Shown here: positions 10,416-21,188 of the stretch, in pieces
How the letters are laid out: each line of letters begins with the position of its first letter
Position numbering within the stretch: the stretch's first letter is position 1
Source: Scalesia atractyloides
Taxonomy: Eukaryota; Streptophyta; Magnoliopsida; Asterales; Asteraceae
Length of the DNA: 64,000 nt
Assembly (NCBI GenBank): GCA_947069175.1
Contig: CAMTDV010000013.1
Span: forward strand, 31,819,725-31,883,724
Direction: 5' to 3'
Position numbers and translations under genes: made by a program
Notes under the pieces: generated by a model
Database searches by the model: none
Seen by the model: only the letters and a program-made list of their open reading frames with translations
What the model was told of the DNA's origin: nothing

Positions 10416-11139
10416 CATAGCATATGCATTTTACTCACCATCTATACCCACAGTAGCAGACACCAAACATGTTACCGAAACTGACTGTGATCCGGTGGTT
10501 GCTGGTGGCGTTCCTAGTGGTTTACCACATTGAAGAAGCTGAATCAGGTGGCTCCGATCACAAGTACAAACCTAACGATGAAGTCCATATTTACGCCAAC
10601 AAAGTGGGCCCCTTTCATAACCCTAGGTACACCTTTATGTTCTATATCTCTGTTACATGCTTTATATATTGTAATTAATGTTTATTGTGTTGTAAATTGT
10701 TATTTTGTGTTGCTTGATATGCTGTTTGGTTGGTTCATTTAGAAGGAATTTAGGTTTATATTTGTGATTTGTTGGGTCGAAGCCTAAATTATGTTAATTT
10801 AGCGATGGACATTTTTTTATCGAGTAGTGGTACCGTACTAATAATTCCATACTGCTGAATAAAATATACACCGGTGCTTGTATTCATTTTTAGGGTTTTT
10901 GGTTTTGGTACTAATATTTTTCAGTATTTTTGCACTATTGGTACCGAACAGGTACGGTACCACCGTAAGGTACTGTAACATTTGCATAAATCGGGTCTCG
11001 AAAGCCCGCCCCCAAATTCTCAATCGAAGTGTACTTTATTCGTGTCGTTCGGTTATTTTATTCAATATATCTTATATAAATCATGATAATTAGTCTTAAT
11101 ACATAACTAATTGAATATTAGATATTTAGAATAAAAAGC

Positions 11140-11143
<4 letters not shown>

Positions 11144-11171
<28 letters not shown>
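11144..11171. repeat. (AT)n microsatellite
   Basis: About 14 AT units inside the U3 part of the solo LTR, directly before tRNA-like module D'. Confidence 0.9.
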
Positions 11172-11174
<3 letters not shown>

Positions 11175-11183
11175 AGGAACATA

Positions 11184-11254
11184 GGTGAACCGGGAATCGA
11201 ACCCGGGTCACCCGAGTAACCGCACAACACAAGCACCACCGAGACACACGCGCC
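11184..11254 (-). other. tRNA-like module D' of the solo LTR (antisense)
   Basis: The complement has a perfect B box (GGTTCGATTCC) in a 5-bp T-stem (CCGGG and CCCGG) and a weak A box about 45 nt before it. It is antisense to the LTR and upstream of the TATA box, like module D of the complete element, although outside the boxes the two differ in sequence. Confidence 0.65.
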
Positions 11255-11490
11255 TTCTGTTAAGAAGTTCGAATAAACTTATACATATATACACGAGCCC
11301 GAGCAATGTTTCCGGCAAATTCAAATCAGGAAAACACCCGCCGATCTTGTCTCTGTTCTGGAACCCGGTAGGAACCAGCTGTCTGTCCGCGTAAACTCTT
11401 CCCAAAATTAGAGTCAATCAATCAATCTCGCAAGAAATCAACCATTCAATTCAGTTTCCGAATTCCAAACTCAAGCAACCCTTTTCAAGC

Positions 11491-11500
11491 CTATAAATAC
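11491..11500 (+). promoter_or_regulatory. TATA box of the solo LTR
   Basis: CTATAAATAC lies about 520 bp into the LTR, matching the TATA position in the complete element. It points in the same direction as the host gene copy. Confidence 0.6.
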
Positions 11501-11811
11501 TGACCGAACTCCTCATTGTAAACCGCTCACTCCTTCTCACTTCTAAACCTCGGGATAACTCTGCTGAACGCTCTCCTCTGTCTCGCCGGAACCACTGTTT
11601 TGTTGTCGGAACATTACCACCGGAAGATAAGCCAAGAGCCAGCGACATCAGGGGTATAAATCCTTAATCTTCTTCCTGTTATGTTAGAACCATACTAATG
11701 AAATTATAACAATCTGAGAAATGTCGGCTCCTGATCAGAGTTCATACTCGTCGGAGAAGATGAACAATAACTGATTATCTGATTAGTTTGATTAAAACGG
11801 TTGTTTTAAAC

Positions 11812-11885
11812 AGGTTAGACACACAGTCCAACGGTGGACTGTGTGCATTAAATATGCGCGTAAACCGAGTTCGAGTCCATACCCT
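11812..11885 (+). other. tRNA-like module C' of the solo LTR
   Basis: GGTTAGACACACAG, then a perfect 11-bp hairpin at 11820-11845 (arms CACACAGTCCA and TGGACTGTGTG, loop ACGG), then AGTTCGAGTCC in the B-box position. Confidence 0.7.
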
Positions 11886-11977
11886 CACACTAGCCGGACA
11901 TTTTAAAACCTTTCTTAAATTCACTTTTCTGTGTAAAACTTGTTTAGTATATAAATATTTTTAAAATGCATGTATAG

Positions 11978-12057
11978 CCGGTTAGACACCCAGCCCAGTT
12001 GGTTGGGCTGGGTGCATCACATCGCCAAGGTCACGGGTTCGAGCACTGTGGCACGCA
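11978..12057 (+). other. tRNA-like module B' of the solo LTR
   Basis: The hairpin at 11987-12014 has arms CACCCAGCCCA and TGGGCTGGGTG and loop GTTGGT. It is fully paired although its stem sequence differs from the homologous module B of the complete element at several positions. The B-box position reads GGTTCGAGCAC. Confidence 0.7.
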
Positions 12058-12147
12058 CCGGTCGGATTACTGAAACCTTTTTGTAAATTTAATTAAATTA
12101 GAAATAATCTAAAGTGTGTATAAATATAATTAAAATCCAGAATATGA

Positions 12148-12222
12148 CGGGTTAGACACGTAGCTCAGTTGGAAGAGCTGCGTGCACGTGAACGTGAGGT
12201 CCCGGTTCGACTCTGCATACGC
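12148..12222 (+). other. tRNA-like module A' of the solo LTR
   Basis: Perfect A box TAGCTCAGTTGG, hairpin 12157-12184 (arms CACGTAGCTC and GAGCTGCGTG), B box GGTTCGACTCT. Highly similar to module A of the complete element. Confidence 0.75.
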
Positions 12223-14728
12223 GCATACCTACTCGCATCGAGCCGGTCTGACAGGCTTGTCAGACTGACAAAATTTTTATAATTTTTTATTTTATTTTAT
12301 ATTAATATTTTAATTCTAGGGTTTTTATTTAAAAGAAAAATCAAATAAAAGGTTTAAGAATATACATTTTCAAGGGTTTAGAATATCAACACAATCCACA
12401 AAAATAACCTAAAAACCTAAACAAAGGATTTTAACCTAAATATTAATTTAATTTATATACCGAGTTATCGCGTTATTATTTCTAGGTTAGTACTTTCTCG
12501 TTGATTAAATTCCCAACTCGTGCGCTCTCCTTACCATTCAAGAATACGCACCCAAGGTGAGTGAATCTCTACAAATTCCCCGTTTTAATCACGTTTTGGG
12601 GTGTATCATGTGTCGTACAATTCCTTTATTTTATTTAAACACTTGTGCTTATATCATCTTGTGATCAAATGTGAAATGGTTGTTGTGTGATTATTATTAT
12701 GTGGATTAAATTTATCATTTCAGTGCACTCATTTCATTAGGCCCATCAGTTCCTCGTGGGATACGGGTTGAGCATCAGGTGCCTCATTAGATCAGCTCCG
12801 TTTGATTAAGCCTTAATCTTAAATACATCATCGTTCATGTCATATATTCATTCAATGTGGTTTGTGATTGTTTACATATATATACTTGCTCACATGTGAT
12901 TTATGCACGAATTTTCTTTAATAAATAAAACAAGCAATTATTTAAAATGTTTTATCAAGGTTCATTCGTCAACTTTTGTTGACCCAAAATCTCCCATGTT
13001 TTACACATGATACAGGTGATCCAGTTGAGGAAAGAAACACTTAGGATGACCTAGAAGAATAAACAAGATATTGCGTTGGAATAAACATTTAGATTTTTTT
13101 TATTTGTATGAACTTTGTTTATTGGATATTTGAATTTGTAATTTGAATTTAATAAATATGAAACTTCTTAGTAAATATCATGAGCTTTGGTGATAACCCA
13201 ATCATGCCCCGACTTTTATTCCGCTGCGGGTTGGGGTGTGACAGGTACTTATTTGGTTTATATATTTACTCGTTTTTGGTACGATACCGATCTCATTTCT
13301 AGTTGTAATTATTGAGCTCATTGGATTTTAGAAGGGTTGGTGATTGTTTTAGCTTCAATTCTGTTAGTTAGGGTTTTACGCTGTCGTAGTTGTAGTTATT
13401 GAGCGCATTGGATCTCTAAATGTTTGGTGATTCTTTCAGCTTCAATAATGTTAATAAGGATTTTTTTGGTGTTGTAGCTGTAATAATTGAGCGTGTTGGG
13501 TCTCAGATCAATTGCGTTAGTTAGGGTTAGATGTTGTGCCTCTCATTACTGAAATTATAACTTGCCTGATTGTTTGAAATTCGTTAGCAAAGGGAATCTA
13601 TGCTGTAATTGAAGATTAGGGAAAAAAGATGGTAAAAGTAGAGGTGCACATGGCGGATAACTGGTTATTAACCAAACCGGTTATTGGTTGACTTGGTCAA
13701 AACTAGTTTGAGCATGCCTAAAAGCCTAACTGTTATAACCGATTAGGTTAATAACGTAACCGCTTAATCAATTAGGTTATAGCCATATAAGATTGGGAGC
13801 ATTGATCCTTTTGAAAAGGGACGATGAAAGTTGAAACATACAGATATTTTGATCTTGATTTTGCTTCTTATTTTTAAAGTACAATATATTCATAACTTAC
13901 AACATATTTAAGTTTTTATTACTGCATAACCCTCAAATCAATTATTTGATTTCTACTTTTTTTTACAGTGAAACATACCGATTCCTTGACCTACCATTCT
14001 GTTTACCAGGTGTGTGTTTCTCGTTCTACATTTTATTTGTTTAACCAGTCTTCACCAGCATATACGATTAATGCAAATGTTGTTTGCAGCTCAATTAAAG
14101 GAGAAACCGGAAGCTCTTGGCGAAATACTACTGGGAGGAGATCGTTTAGTCAGTGCTCCTTATAAGCTTCCGTTCATGGTCGAAAAGGACTCAGAAATCG
14201 TTTGCAGAAAAAGATTAACGAAAAAGGACGTATCCAAATTCCGAAGTGCGGTTGCCAAGGATTAGTATTTCCAAATGTACTATGACGACTTGCCTTTCTG
14301 GGGATTTATTGGGAAGGTTGAAAAGGACAAAACCGACCCAGTGAAGAAAAGTATTACCTGTTTAAACATCTTCACTTTGAGATCCGTTACAATAAAGATC
14401 ATGTGATAGAGATTAACGCAAAAGCCGATCCTAGTGTTGTCGTGGATCTTACTGAAGATAAGGAAGTTGAGGTGGAGTTTATGTATACGGTGAAGTGGAA
14501 AGAAACGATGTTCCGTTTGAGACTAGGTTGGAAAAATATTCGCAGTCTCTTTCGCAACCACATCACCTCGAGATTCATTAGTTTTCGATTATTAACTCGT
14601 GTGTGACGGTTCTTCTCTTAACTGGTTTCCTTGCCACTATTCTTATGCGGGTCCTCAAGAATGATTTTGTCAAGTAAGAAATGAAACCTATTTGTCATGT
14701 ATACGTGTTTTTTGCCTCTTTTGTTGGT

Positions 14729-15206
14729 GGGTATTCAAAATCGGATTATCCGGTTTGCGGTTATCCGAAAATTTCAGATAGTGAAATTAATATACGAAAT
14801 TTCAGATATGGATTCGGATATTTAAACAGATGTCCGAAACTCTGAATTTATAAAAAAAATCTGTTTCGTACATAGATTAAAACTAAACCTTTATTTGATT
14901 TTCCAAATTTCCAAGTTTGAAAACAAAAGAACATTCATACATATATATCCGAACCCGATTATTTACTAGTTTTTAACTATATTTAAACTAAACATAGTAC
15001 TCATATAATATATGTGTTTGCTATTTTTTTAGTTTTCAGATATTCAATAATCCTATTATCCATATATCAGATAATCCTATTATCCGAACTTTTTAGAAAT
15101 CCACATCCGAATTTGAATCCAAAAAATCGGATTATTAGATTTTCAGATATCTGAATTTTCAGATATTTTGGATTTGGTTTCGGATCCGGATTTTTTTGAA
15201 CACCCC
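14729..15206. mobile_element. hAT-like MITE in intron 3 of TM9SF copy 1
   Basis: Ends GGTATTCAAAATCGGAT and the complement of ATCCGGATTTTTTTGAACACC form imperfect terminal inverted repeats. The body is rich in TTATCCG and CAGATAT words. No target duplication could be confirmed. Confidence 0.5.
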
Positions 15207-15399
15207 TAATTATACTTGTGGTTATGTGCAAAAGGTATGCTCATGATGAAGAGGCGGCTGATGAACTAGAGGAAACTGGATGGAAGTACATTCACGGTGA
15301 TGTTTTCCGGTACCCGAAGTACAAGTCCCTGTTTGCTGCTGCCCTTGGTTCTGGTACCCAGCTGTTTTCCCCGTAAGTAGATATTAATGAATTGATTTA

Positions 15400-16085
15400 A
15401 CTAGTAATTTTACCCCGCGCGTTGCGGCAAGAATTTGATTATAGTATAGTACTGACACTCGGTATACCAATCGATAGAAACAACGTAGAACCATGGGTAA
15501 AAGAACATTCAAACACACGTGCGAAAGCCGGTCAGTTTAAAAATGACGTTACAAAATTAATGTCAAAACGCAGAAAATTTTTTTTATTAAAGTGCATATT
15601 AGTAAAGTTAAAAAAGACAAACAATCGAAATGGAAAACTTTATTAAAGTGGAGGGACTAAAATTTTGTTGATTAAAACTTATGTAGAGGGATGTATATTA
15701 GTATATATTCGTTTGTTAAAAAAGACGAATCGAATTGGAAACTTTATTAAAGTAGAGGGACTAAATTGTGTTGATTAAAATTCATGTAGAGGGATGTATA
15801 TTAGTATATATTCGTTTGCAAAGTTAAAAATGAAAACAAATAAATTTGAAAACTTTATTAAAGTAGAGGGTGGTTAAACATGTTATTAGCAAAGTTGAGG
15901 ATTAATTAAGTTAAAAAAAACAAGAGAATTTCAAATATTTATTAAAGAAGAGGGGCTAAACATGTTATTAGTAAAGTTGAGGGATTAAAATGATAAAAGA
16001 GGCTGACACGTGGTAGCGTGTGATTGGGTAGGAATCTAGGATGAACAGTAAGACAAAGTGGGTTGGTTTTTAATATATATAATAT
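15400..16085. repeat. Repeat-filled intron 4 of TM9SF copy 1
   Basis: Starts near ACCCCGCGCGTTGCGGC, a motif common at ends of plant non-autonomous elements. It continues with several imperfect tandem units containing AACTTTATTAAAGTAGAGGG and TGTATATTAGTATATATTCG. Copy 2 lacks this insertion in its intron 4. Confidence 0.5.
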
Positions 16086-16559
16086 AAATAATTCACGCTT
16101 GTTATCTTCCACCATTGGTTAACAATGACTACTTGTTTTATCAGGGCGCTTTTTATTTTCAGGCTGGCTCTCGTTGGCGTGTTTTATCCATATAACCGAG
16201 GAGCTCTGTTTACAGCACTGGTTGTCATATACGTTCTTACTTCTGGCATCGCAGGCTACACTGCAGCCTCCTTTTATCACCAGCTAGAAGGAACTAACTG
16301 GGTATGTATCATGTTATATGTATTACAGATTTTATTTTACACTACAGATTGATGTTAATCTTACATTCTATAAATAATATTAAAAGACAAGTTTGGTTAC
16401 TGTAGTGCTCGTCAGATCGGCGCTACAGTAACTTTTTTCTTTGTCTTTTTGTACTTTAGCCCCTTAACTTTCAGTTTTACACTTATACCCCCTTAACTTG
16501 ATAAAAACTTTATGAAATGTTATTTTTACTCTCTCGAGTTTTAAGTGCTTATTTTTACA

Positions 16560-17065
16560 TATGTATGTGTCGGTATAAATTGAAGTTGGTTTAGTACGTC
16601 GGGTCAAATATAATACGTTTTCGTGCATATTTTTACGTACGTTTTCAGTTGGTCTACGTTTTGATGTGAATGCTGTTCGGAAACGAGTCAGTTCAAATAT
16701 AATACATTTTCATTAGACGGTATAAATTCGTGTTACTTTACGTTTCGACGCCACAACACGGTACCATCCTTATTTTATACCACTATTTTCTTACGTTTCA
16801 AAGTAATTTTTTAAGGAAATGCGTCGGGTCAAATATAAAACTTTTTGTTTTGGAAACGAGTAGGAACTTTATTACGTAAAAATATACCACTATTTTATTA
16901 TGATTCAAACTTTTCTTACGTTCAATTGGTCTACATTCCGACGTGAATTTTGTTTTGGAAGTGAGTCGGGTCAAATATAATATGTTTGCATTAGACTGTA
17001 TAAATTCGCGTTACATTAAGTTTCGACGTGCCGCAACGCACGAGAGAAATTTACTAGTTTTAAAA
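16560..17065. repeat. Repeat-filled intron 5 of TM9SF copy 1
   Basis: Imperfect direct repeats around GGGTCAAATATAATA and TATAAATTCG.GTTAC occur three to four times. The tract ends at GTGCCGCAACGCACGAG followed by TTACTAGTTTTA, an inverted counterpart of the motif at the start of the intron 4 repeat. Confidence 0.5.
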
Positions 17066-18373
17066 ATTCTCAATATTAATCAACAGGTGAGGAACTTACT
17101 GTTGACTGGCTGCCTGTTTTGTGGACCCCTCTTTCTCACTTTCTGCTTTCTAAACACTGTTGCAATTGCGTATACCGCTACTGCCGCACTCCCCTTCGGT
17201 ACAATCGTTGTGATTGTTTTATATGGACATTGGTGACATCACCATTGCTAGTATTGGGTGGTATCACTGGAAAGAACAGCAAGGCTGAGTTTCAGGCACC
17301 GGTTCGCACTACGAAGTTTCCAAGAGAGATCCCGCCTTTGCCTTGGTACCGCAAAACCGTCCCTCAGATGGCCATGGCTGGTTTTCTTCCATTCAGTGCG
17401 ATCTACATCGAGCTTTACTACATCTTTGCTAGCGTGTGGGGCCACAGGATTTACACCATTTACAGTATTTTATTTACTTTTTTTTCATCCTCCTCATCGT
17501 TACCGCCTTTATCACTGTCGCGTTGACGTATTTCCAACTTGCTGCTGAAGATCATGAATGGTGGTGGAGGTATGTAACAATGTATTATGAATTATCAGTA
17601 TCGTCTCATTTTGATTACTTGACTTTTGGTGCAAGAGTTGACTTGTTTTGTAATATGTTAACAGGTCTTTTCTATATGGTGGTTCAACGGGTGTTTTCAT
17701 CTTTGGTTATTGCTTGTACTACTACTATGAGCGCTCTGAAATGTCGGGATTCATGCAAACGTCGTTTTTCTTTGGTTACATGGCTTGCATCTGCTATGGC
17801 TTCTTTCTCATGCTTGGGATGGTCGGTTTTCGTGCGGCTTTGTTTTTTGTTCGCCACATGTACCGTACAATCAAATGTGAATAGAAGTTTAATGCTCAAC
17901 AAAGGCAAGTCCTGTTATTTTTTAGGAATTCCAAGTTACTCAATTTTATTATATACATGCATTAGGTCTAAAAGATTATACACTTGCATGTATGTGTGTA
18001 CATAAAACCATGTGTATACTGTAGGAATCTTTTATATCTATTTTCGGGCTACTATTCACTGTTTCTGTATTTTTACAATTTATTGATCTTGACCGTTCCT
18101 GATTTGTGACTCTCAGGAGTTGCTACCGCCAAGCTGATCTTGTTGCTTCATCGTCCAGGGTGAAGCGCTGATGAAATTTGTGAAAACTAGTTTACATGTT
18201 GATCGATGTTTTTGTATACAGGTTTTATGTTTGTTTGGTTTTTTTTTTTCTGATTTAATAGGAAGTAAATTCGAGCATACCTAGTCAATTTTGAGCATAA
18301 AGACATTCTCTTTTAATTTATAACATGTAGCTTGTAATTCAAGCATGTGCAAATCCATTACCCACCACCTGGA

Positions 18374-18393
18374 GGGGGGGGGGGGGGGGGGGG
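18374..18393. repeat. Poly-G run of 20
   Basis: An uninterrupted G20 after CACCACCTGGA. It lies downstream of TM9SF copy 1. Confidence 0.9.
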
Positions 18394-20398
18394 TTGAAAC
18401 CGGCTGAAACGCTTAAAGTGAGCAGCTAGGGCATTCGGACGGTTTGAGAATTATATGCTCTGGTTTATGCTTTACAGTTAAAAAGTGGATAAAATACCAT
18501 ACCGAATTGAAAGTACCGACCTCGAAAAACGCCAAAAATAGTTACGGAGTTGGTACCAAAATTCGATCGGTACAGTATGCTACAGCACCAGTATGTTTTG
18601 GTACCCGATACCGACTGCCTTTCGCTAACGATATTAAATGAGCAATTGTAATGTTTCAATATATAATTTTTTTTAACTTGTTTATACTTTAAAACTGTTG
18701 AAGTTGATATTATTATAATTTTCATATCATTTATGTCTAATTTTTATTTTCATTTTTCCTACTTAGACAAGATACCTTTACATGCCTTACCGATTTCTTT
18801 AATACATGTTGTGGAACATTAAAAGGAATTAAAATTCTTTTACTTTCAACTCAACGAAAATAAGTCATACTCTACGAGTTAAGACAATATGGTTAAGACC
18901 TTGTACCATACAAATAAATCCTATTTATTTCTAGGAAAGAAAATTACGAGTCTAGATGTCTTATACCTTTGTGACCAATAATATAGGTATTGGTTCAAAA
19001 TTAATCATGTATGACTCTTTCCGATTAATACAAACTTAAACGCTAATGTTGAACAGCAATGTATTGCATATTAGCTTTTCACACGTGAATCATCATCAAA
19101 CGTCCCTATTTTTCCAAATCAGTGTAGTACGCTGCAACAAATCGCATAATATCTACTATTTCGTGTATTCGCGCCATATTTTTATCAACTTATTATTCAT
19201 GTTTATAGCTTTTTTAACTTCGATTTGTTAGTATCATCGTGTTCACACACAATGTATGACTTCTATAATTGATGTTCTACATCCAAATCAATAGCCACGT
19301 ATTGCTTCTCTAAAGTAATTACATATGAATTTGTTTGTTTAAATCATGATACAGGTATCCACGGGCTGGAAACTGTGGGGTGCACCCGCTCCTCCCAACC
19401 CCCTCAAATATTTCGATTAGAAGTGCAAAATTTTTGACTTTTTGTTCGAAAATTTTAAAATTTTAAAGGATCCCCACAATTATTTGTCTAAATATTTATA
19501 CAATATATAAATTGGGCCCTTTGACTCCCCCTCCCCAAAACTTTTGGTCAAGCTCCGTCACTACACGTATCATCGTGTTCAACACAATATAAGACGTGAT
19601 TTTCAATGTAACATGGCCATGATCTTGTGTTCAATGTTGCATGCCATGATCTCACATAATGATGTTAAACATGACTATAATAGAGAGAAATATCACACAT
19701 AAAAATATTATTTTCGTTAGTTCCTCTTTAAGTTTTACATTGTCATTTTAATCACTATTTTGTTGTAAATGTTGTTTGTGATTAATTTATTTTTACTATA
19801 TCAAGGATTTTGTATAAGTTTTATGCTTACTAAACTCATGCATGTTATGCATTTATGTGATATCTATGTCACGGTCACATGACATTCTTTTTTTTTGGCA
19901 TATACTTTTTAGTTCATTTATATTTTTACATTTTGAATAAAACTAATAAACTTCTATTTTTAAATTATATCTTATATTGATTTATTTATGTTTTTGTATT
20001 AACATTTTAAGCCTTTGTTTAATATCATTTTCCTCTTTTGACTAGTTGCCTTTACATATACTTGCCTAATTATATTATTTCTTTGCTGCACTCAAACCAA
20101 AATTACTCATAATGTACAAGCTTGGAGAATAAGGTTAAAACCTTGCCCCAAACAAATAAAATAGATTTGTTATACCGTTTAAGGTGGCCTTGAAATACAT
20201 ATAAAGAACTTTCAAGGAACCACAAAGATAAGTTGAATATTACTTACTTGTATAAATGTTACATTCATAAAATATAACAAAAAAAAATGTAAAATAGATA
20301 TAAAAGTATAAGACCGACATTTTGAAAAACTTGTTGTATACATCATAATTAGATTTTGTAATTATATAACACACATTGATATATCTTGAACACACACA

Positions 20399-20865
20399 TA
20401 GGGTGCAAACAAGTCGAGCGGCTCACGAGCTACTCGAGATCAGCTCGGAAAAAGCTCAAACGAGTGAAGCCTTATCGAGCCCGAGCTCGAGCCTGACATA
20501 TGAAGCTCAGCAGGCTCGTCAAGCCTTGTTGAGCTTTAGTATGATATTGGTTTTTATTAATTTAACAACATTTACCCCTACTTAAAGTTGTCTAGTAAAC
20601 GAGCCAAGTTGATCTTAATTAAAATTGTTTATGAGCCGAGCCCAAAGGTAAAAATAAGCTTGTTTAGTTAATGAGTCCGAGCTTCACTTATCGAGCTTGC
20701 GAAACTCATAGAGTATTATTTATATAATTTTTATATAATATATTAATTAATAGGTAATAAATAAGCCGATCCCGAGATGAACTTGAGCTTCAGAAACCAC
20801 GAATGAGCTGAGCTCTCATAAGTTAATCGAGCTTGAGCTCGGCTCGTTTCCACCCGTACGCATAT
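20399..20865. mobile_element. hAT-like MITE rich in GAGCTCG words
   Basis: It starts GGGTGCAAACAAGTCGAGC and ends GAGCTCGGCTCGTTTCCACCC, which are imperfect inverted ends. The body is made of GAGCTCGAG/CTCGGCTCG words. Related degenerate copies lie at about 25,738-26,145 and 28,265-28,725. Confidence 0.55.
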
Positions 20866-21188
20866 AACAATAATGTATAATGCAATAATGCTTATACACC
20901 AATTTAAACACAGTAAATCTGGGGAAAAACCTTCTTGTGAGAATCGAACAAAAAACTAAATAATTCTAAGTTTTATCTACCTCAAGATACCACTAGCTAG
21001 TGTATTAGCTTGTAAAAAATATAAAAATATTACATCAAATAGGATGGTAAGGACCATTTATGTAACTTCTCACCATCTTTCCAACACACAAAACCCCCTA
21101 AACAAGTATAATAAACAACCGCACACACATCTAAACATTAGATCTACCAACACACTCACCATATCACACCTCAAAGATCTGCAGCAAA

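Larger units (their letters stand above)
10969..13248 (+). mobile_element. Solo LTR in intron 1, with GGTAC target duplication
   Basis: An LTR of 2270 bp (10974-13243) starts TGTAACAT and ends GGGTGTGACA. It is flanked by GGTAC at 10969-10973 and 13244-13248. Its last 700 bp match the gag-only element's LTR end, including CTACAAATTCCCCGTTTTAA and CCGCTGCGGGT. Its module order is the same. No internal region or second LTR is present, as expected after LTR-LTR recombination. It lies in the same orientation as the TM9SF copy. Confidence 0.9.
10469..17884 (+). pseudogene. TM9SF/nonaspanin (endomembrane protein 70) gene copy 1, broken
   Basis: Seven exons match the tandem copy at 21,189-25,277: 10469-10626, 13969-14009, 14090-14673, 15235-15372, 16145-16301, 17087-17569 and 17665-17884. 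All introns are GT-AG. The family are nine-transmembrane Golgi/endosome proteins with a signal peptide and a lumenal N-domain. The C-terminus (IKCE) keeps the KXE-type retention motif. Breaks: an in-frame TAG at 14263 where copy 2 has Tyr, and single missing bases near 14340, 14508, 17220 and 17480. Exon 3 also has one extra codon relative to copy 2. Intron 1 is 3.3 kb because of a solo LTR. With five lesions over two exons, a full product is not expected. The single-base gaps could partly be sequence errors, but the TAG is a substitution. Confidence 0.88.
17885..21188. other. Intergenic region between the two TM9SF copies
   Basis: No gene supported. It contains a run of 20 G at 18374-18393 and a 'GGTACC-ATACCGA' type repeat at about 18500-18630. 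A segment near 19360-19565 resembles a plant transposon end (GTCAAGCTCCGTCACTA). A GAGCTCG-rich element lies at 20399-20865. The rest is AT-rich without recognisable structure. Confidence 0.7.

Noticed and set aside
11185..11648. Short ORFs within the solo LTR
   Set aside because: They overlap the tRNA-like module and promoter region and do not resemble known proteins.
15422..15646. 74-aa ORF in intron 4 of TM9SF copy 1
   Set aside because: It lies in a repeat inserted in the intron; the neighbouring exons fit together without it.
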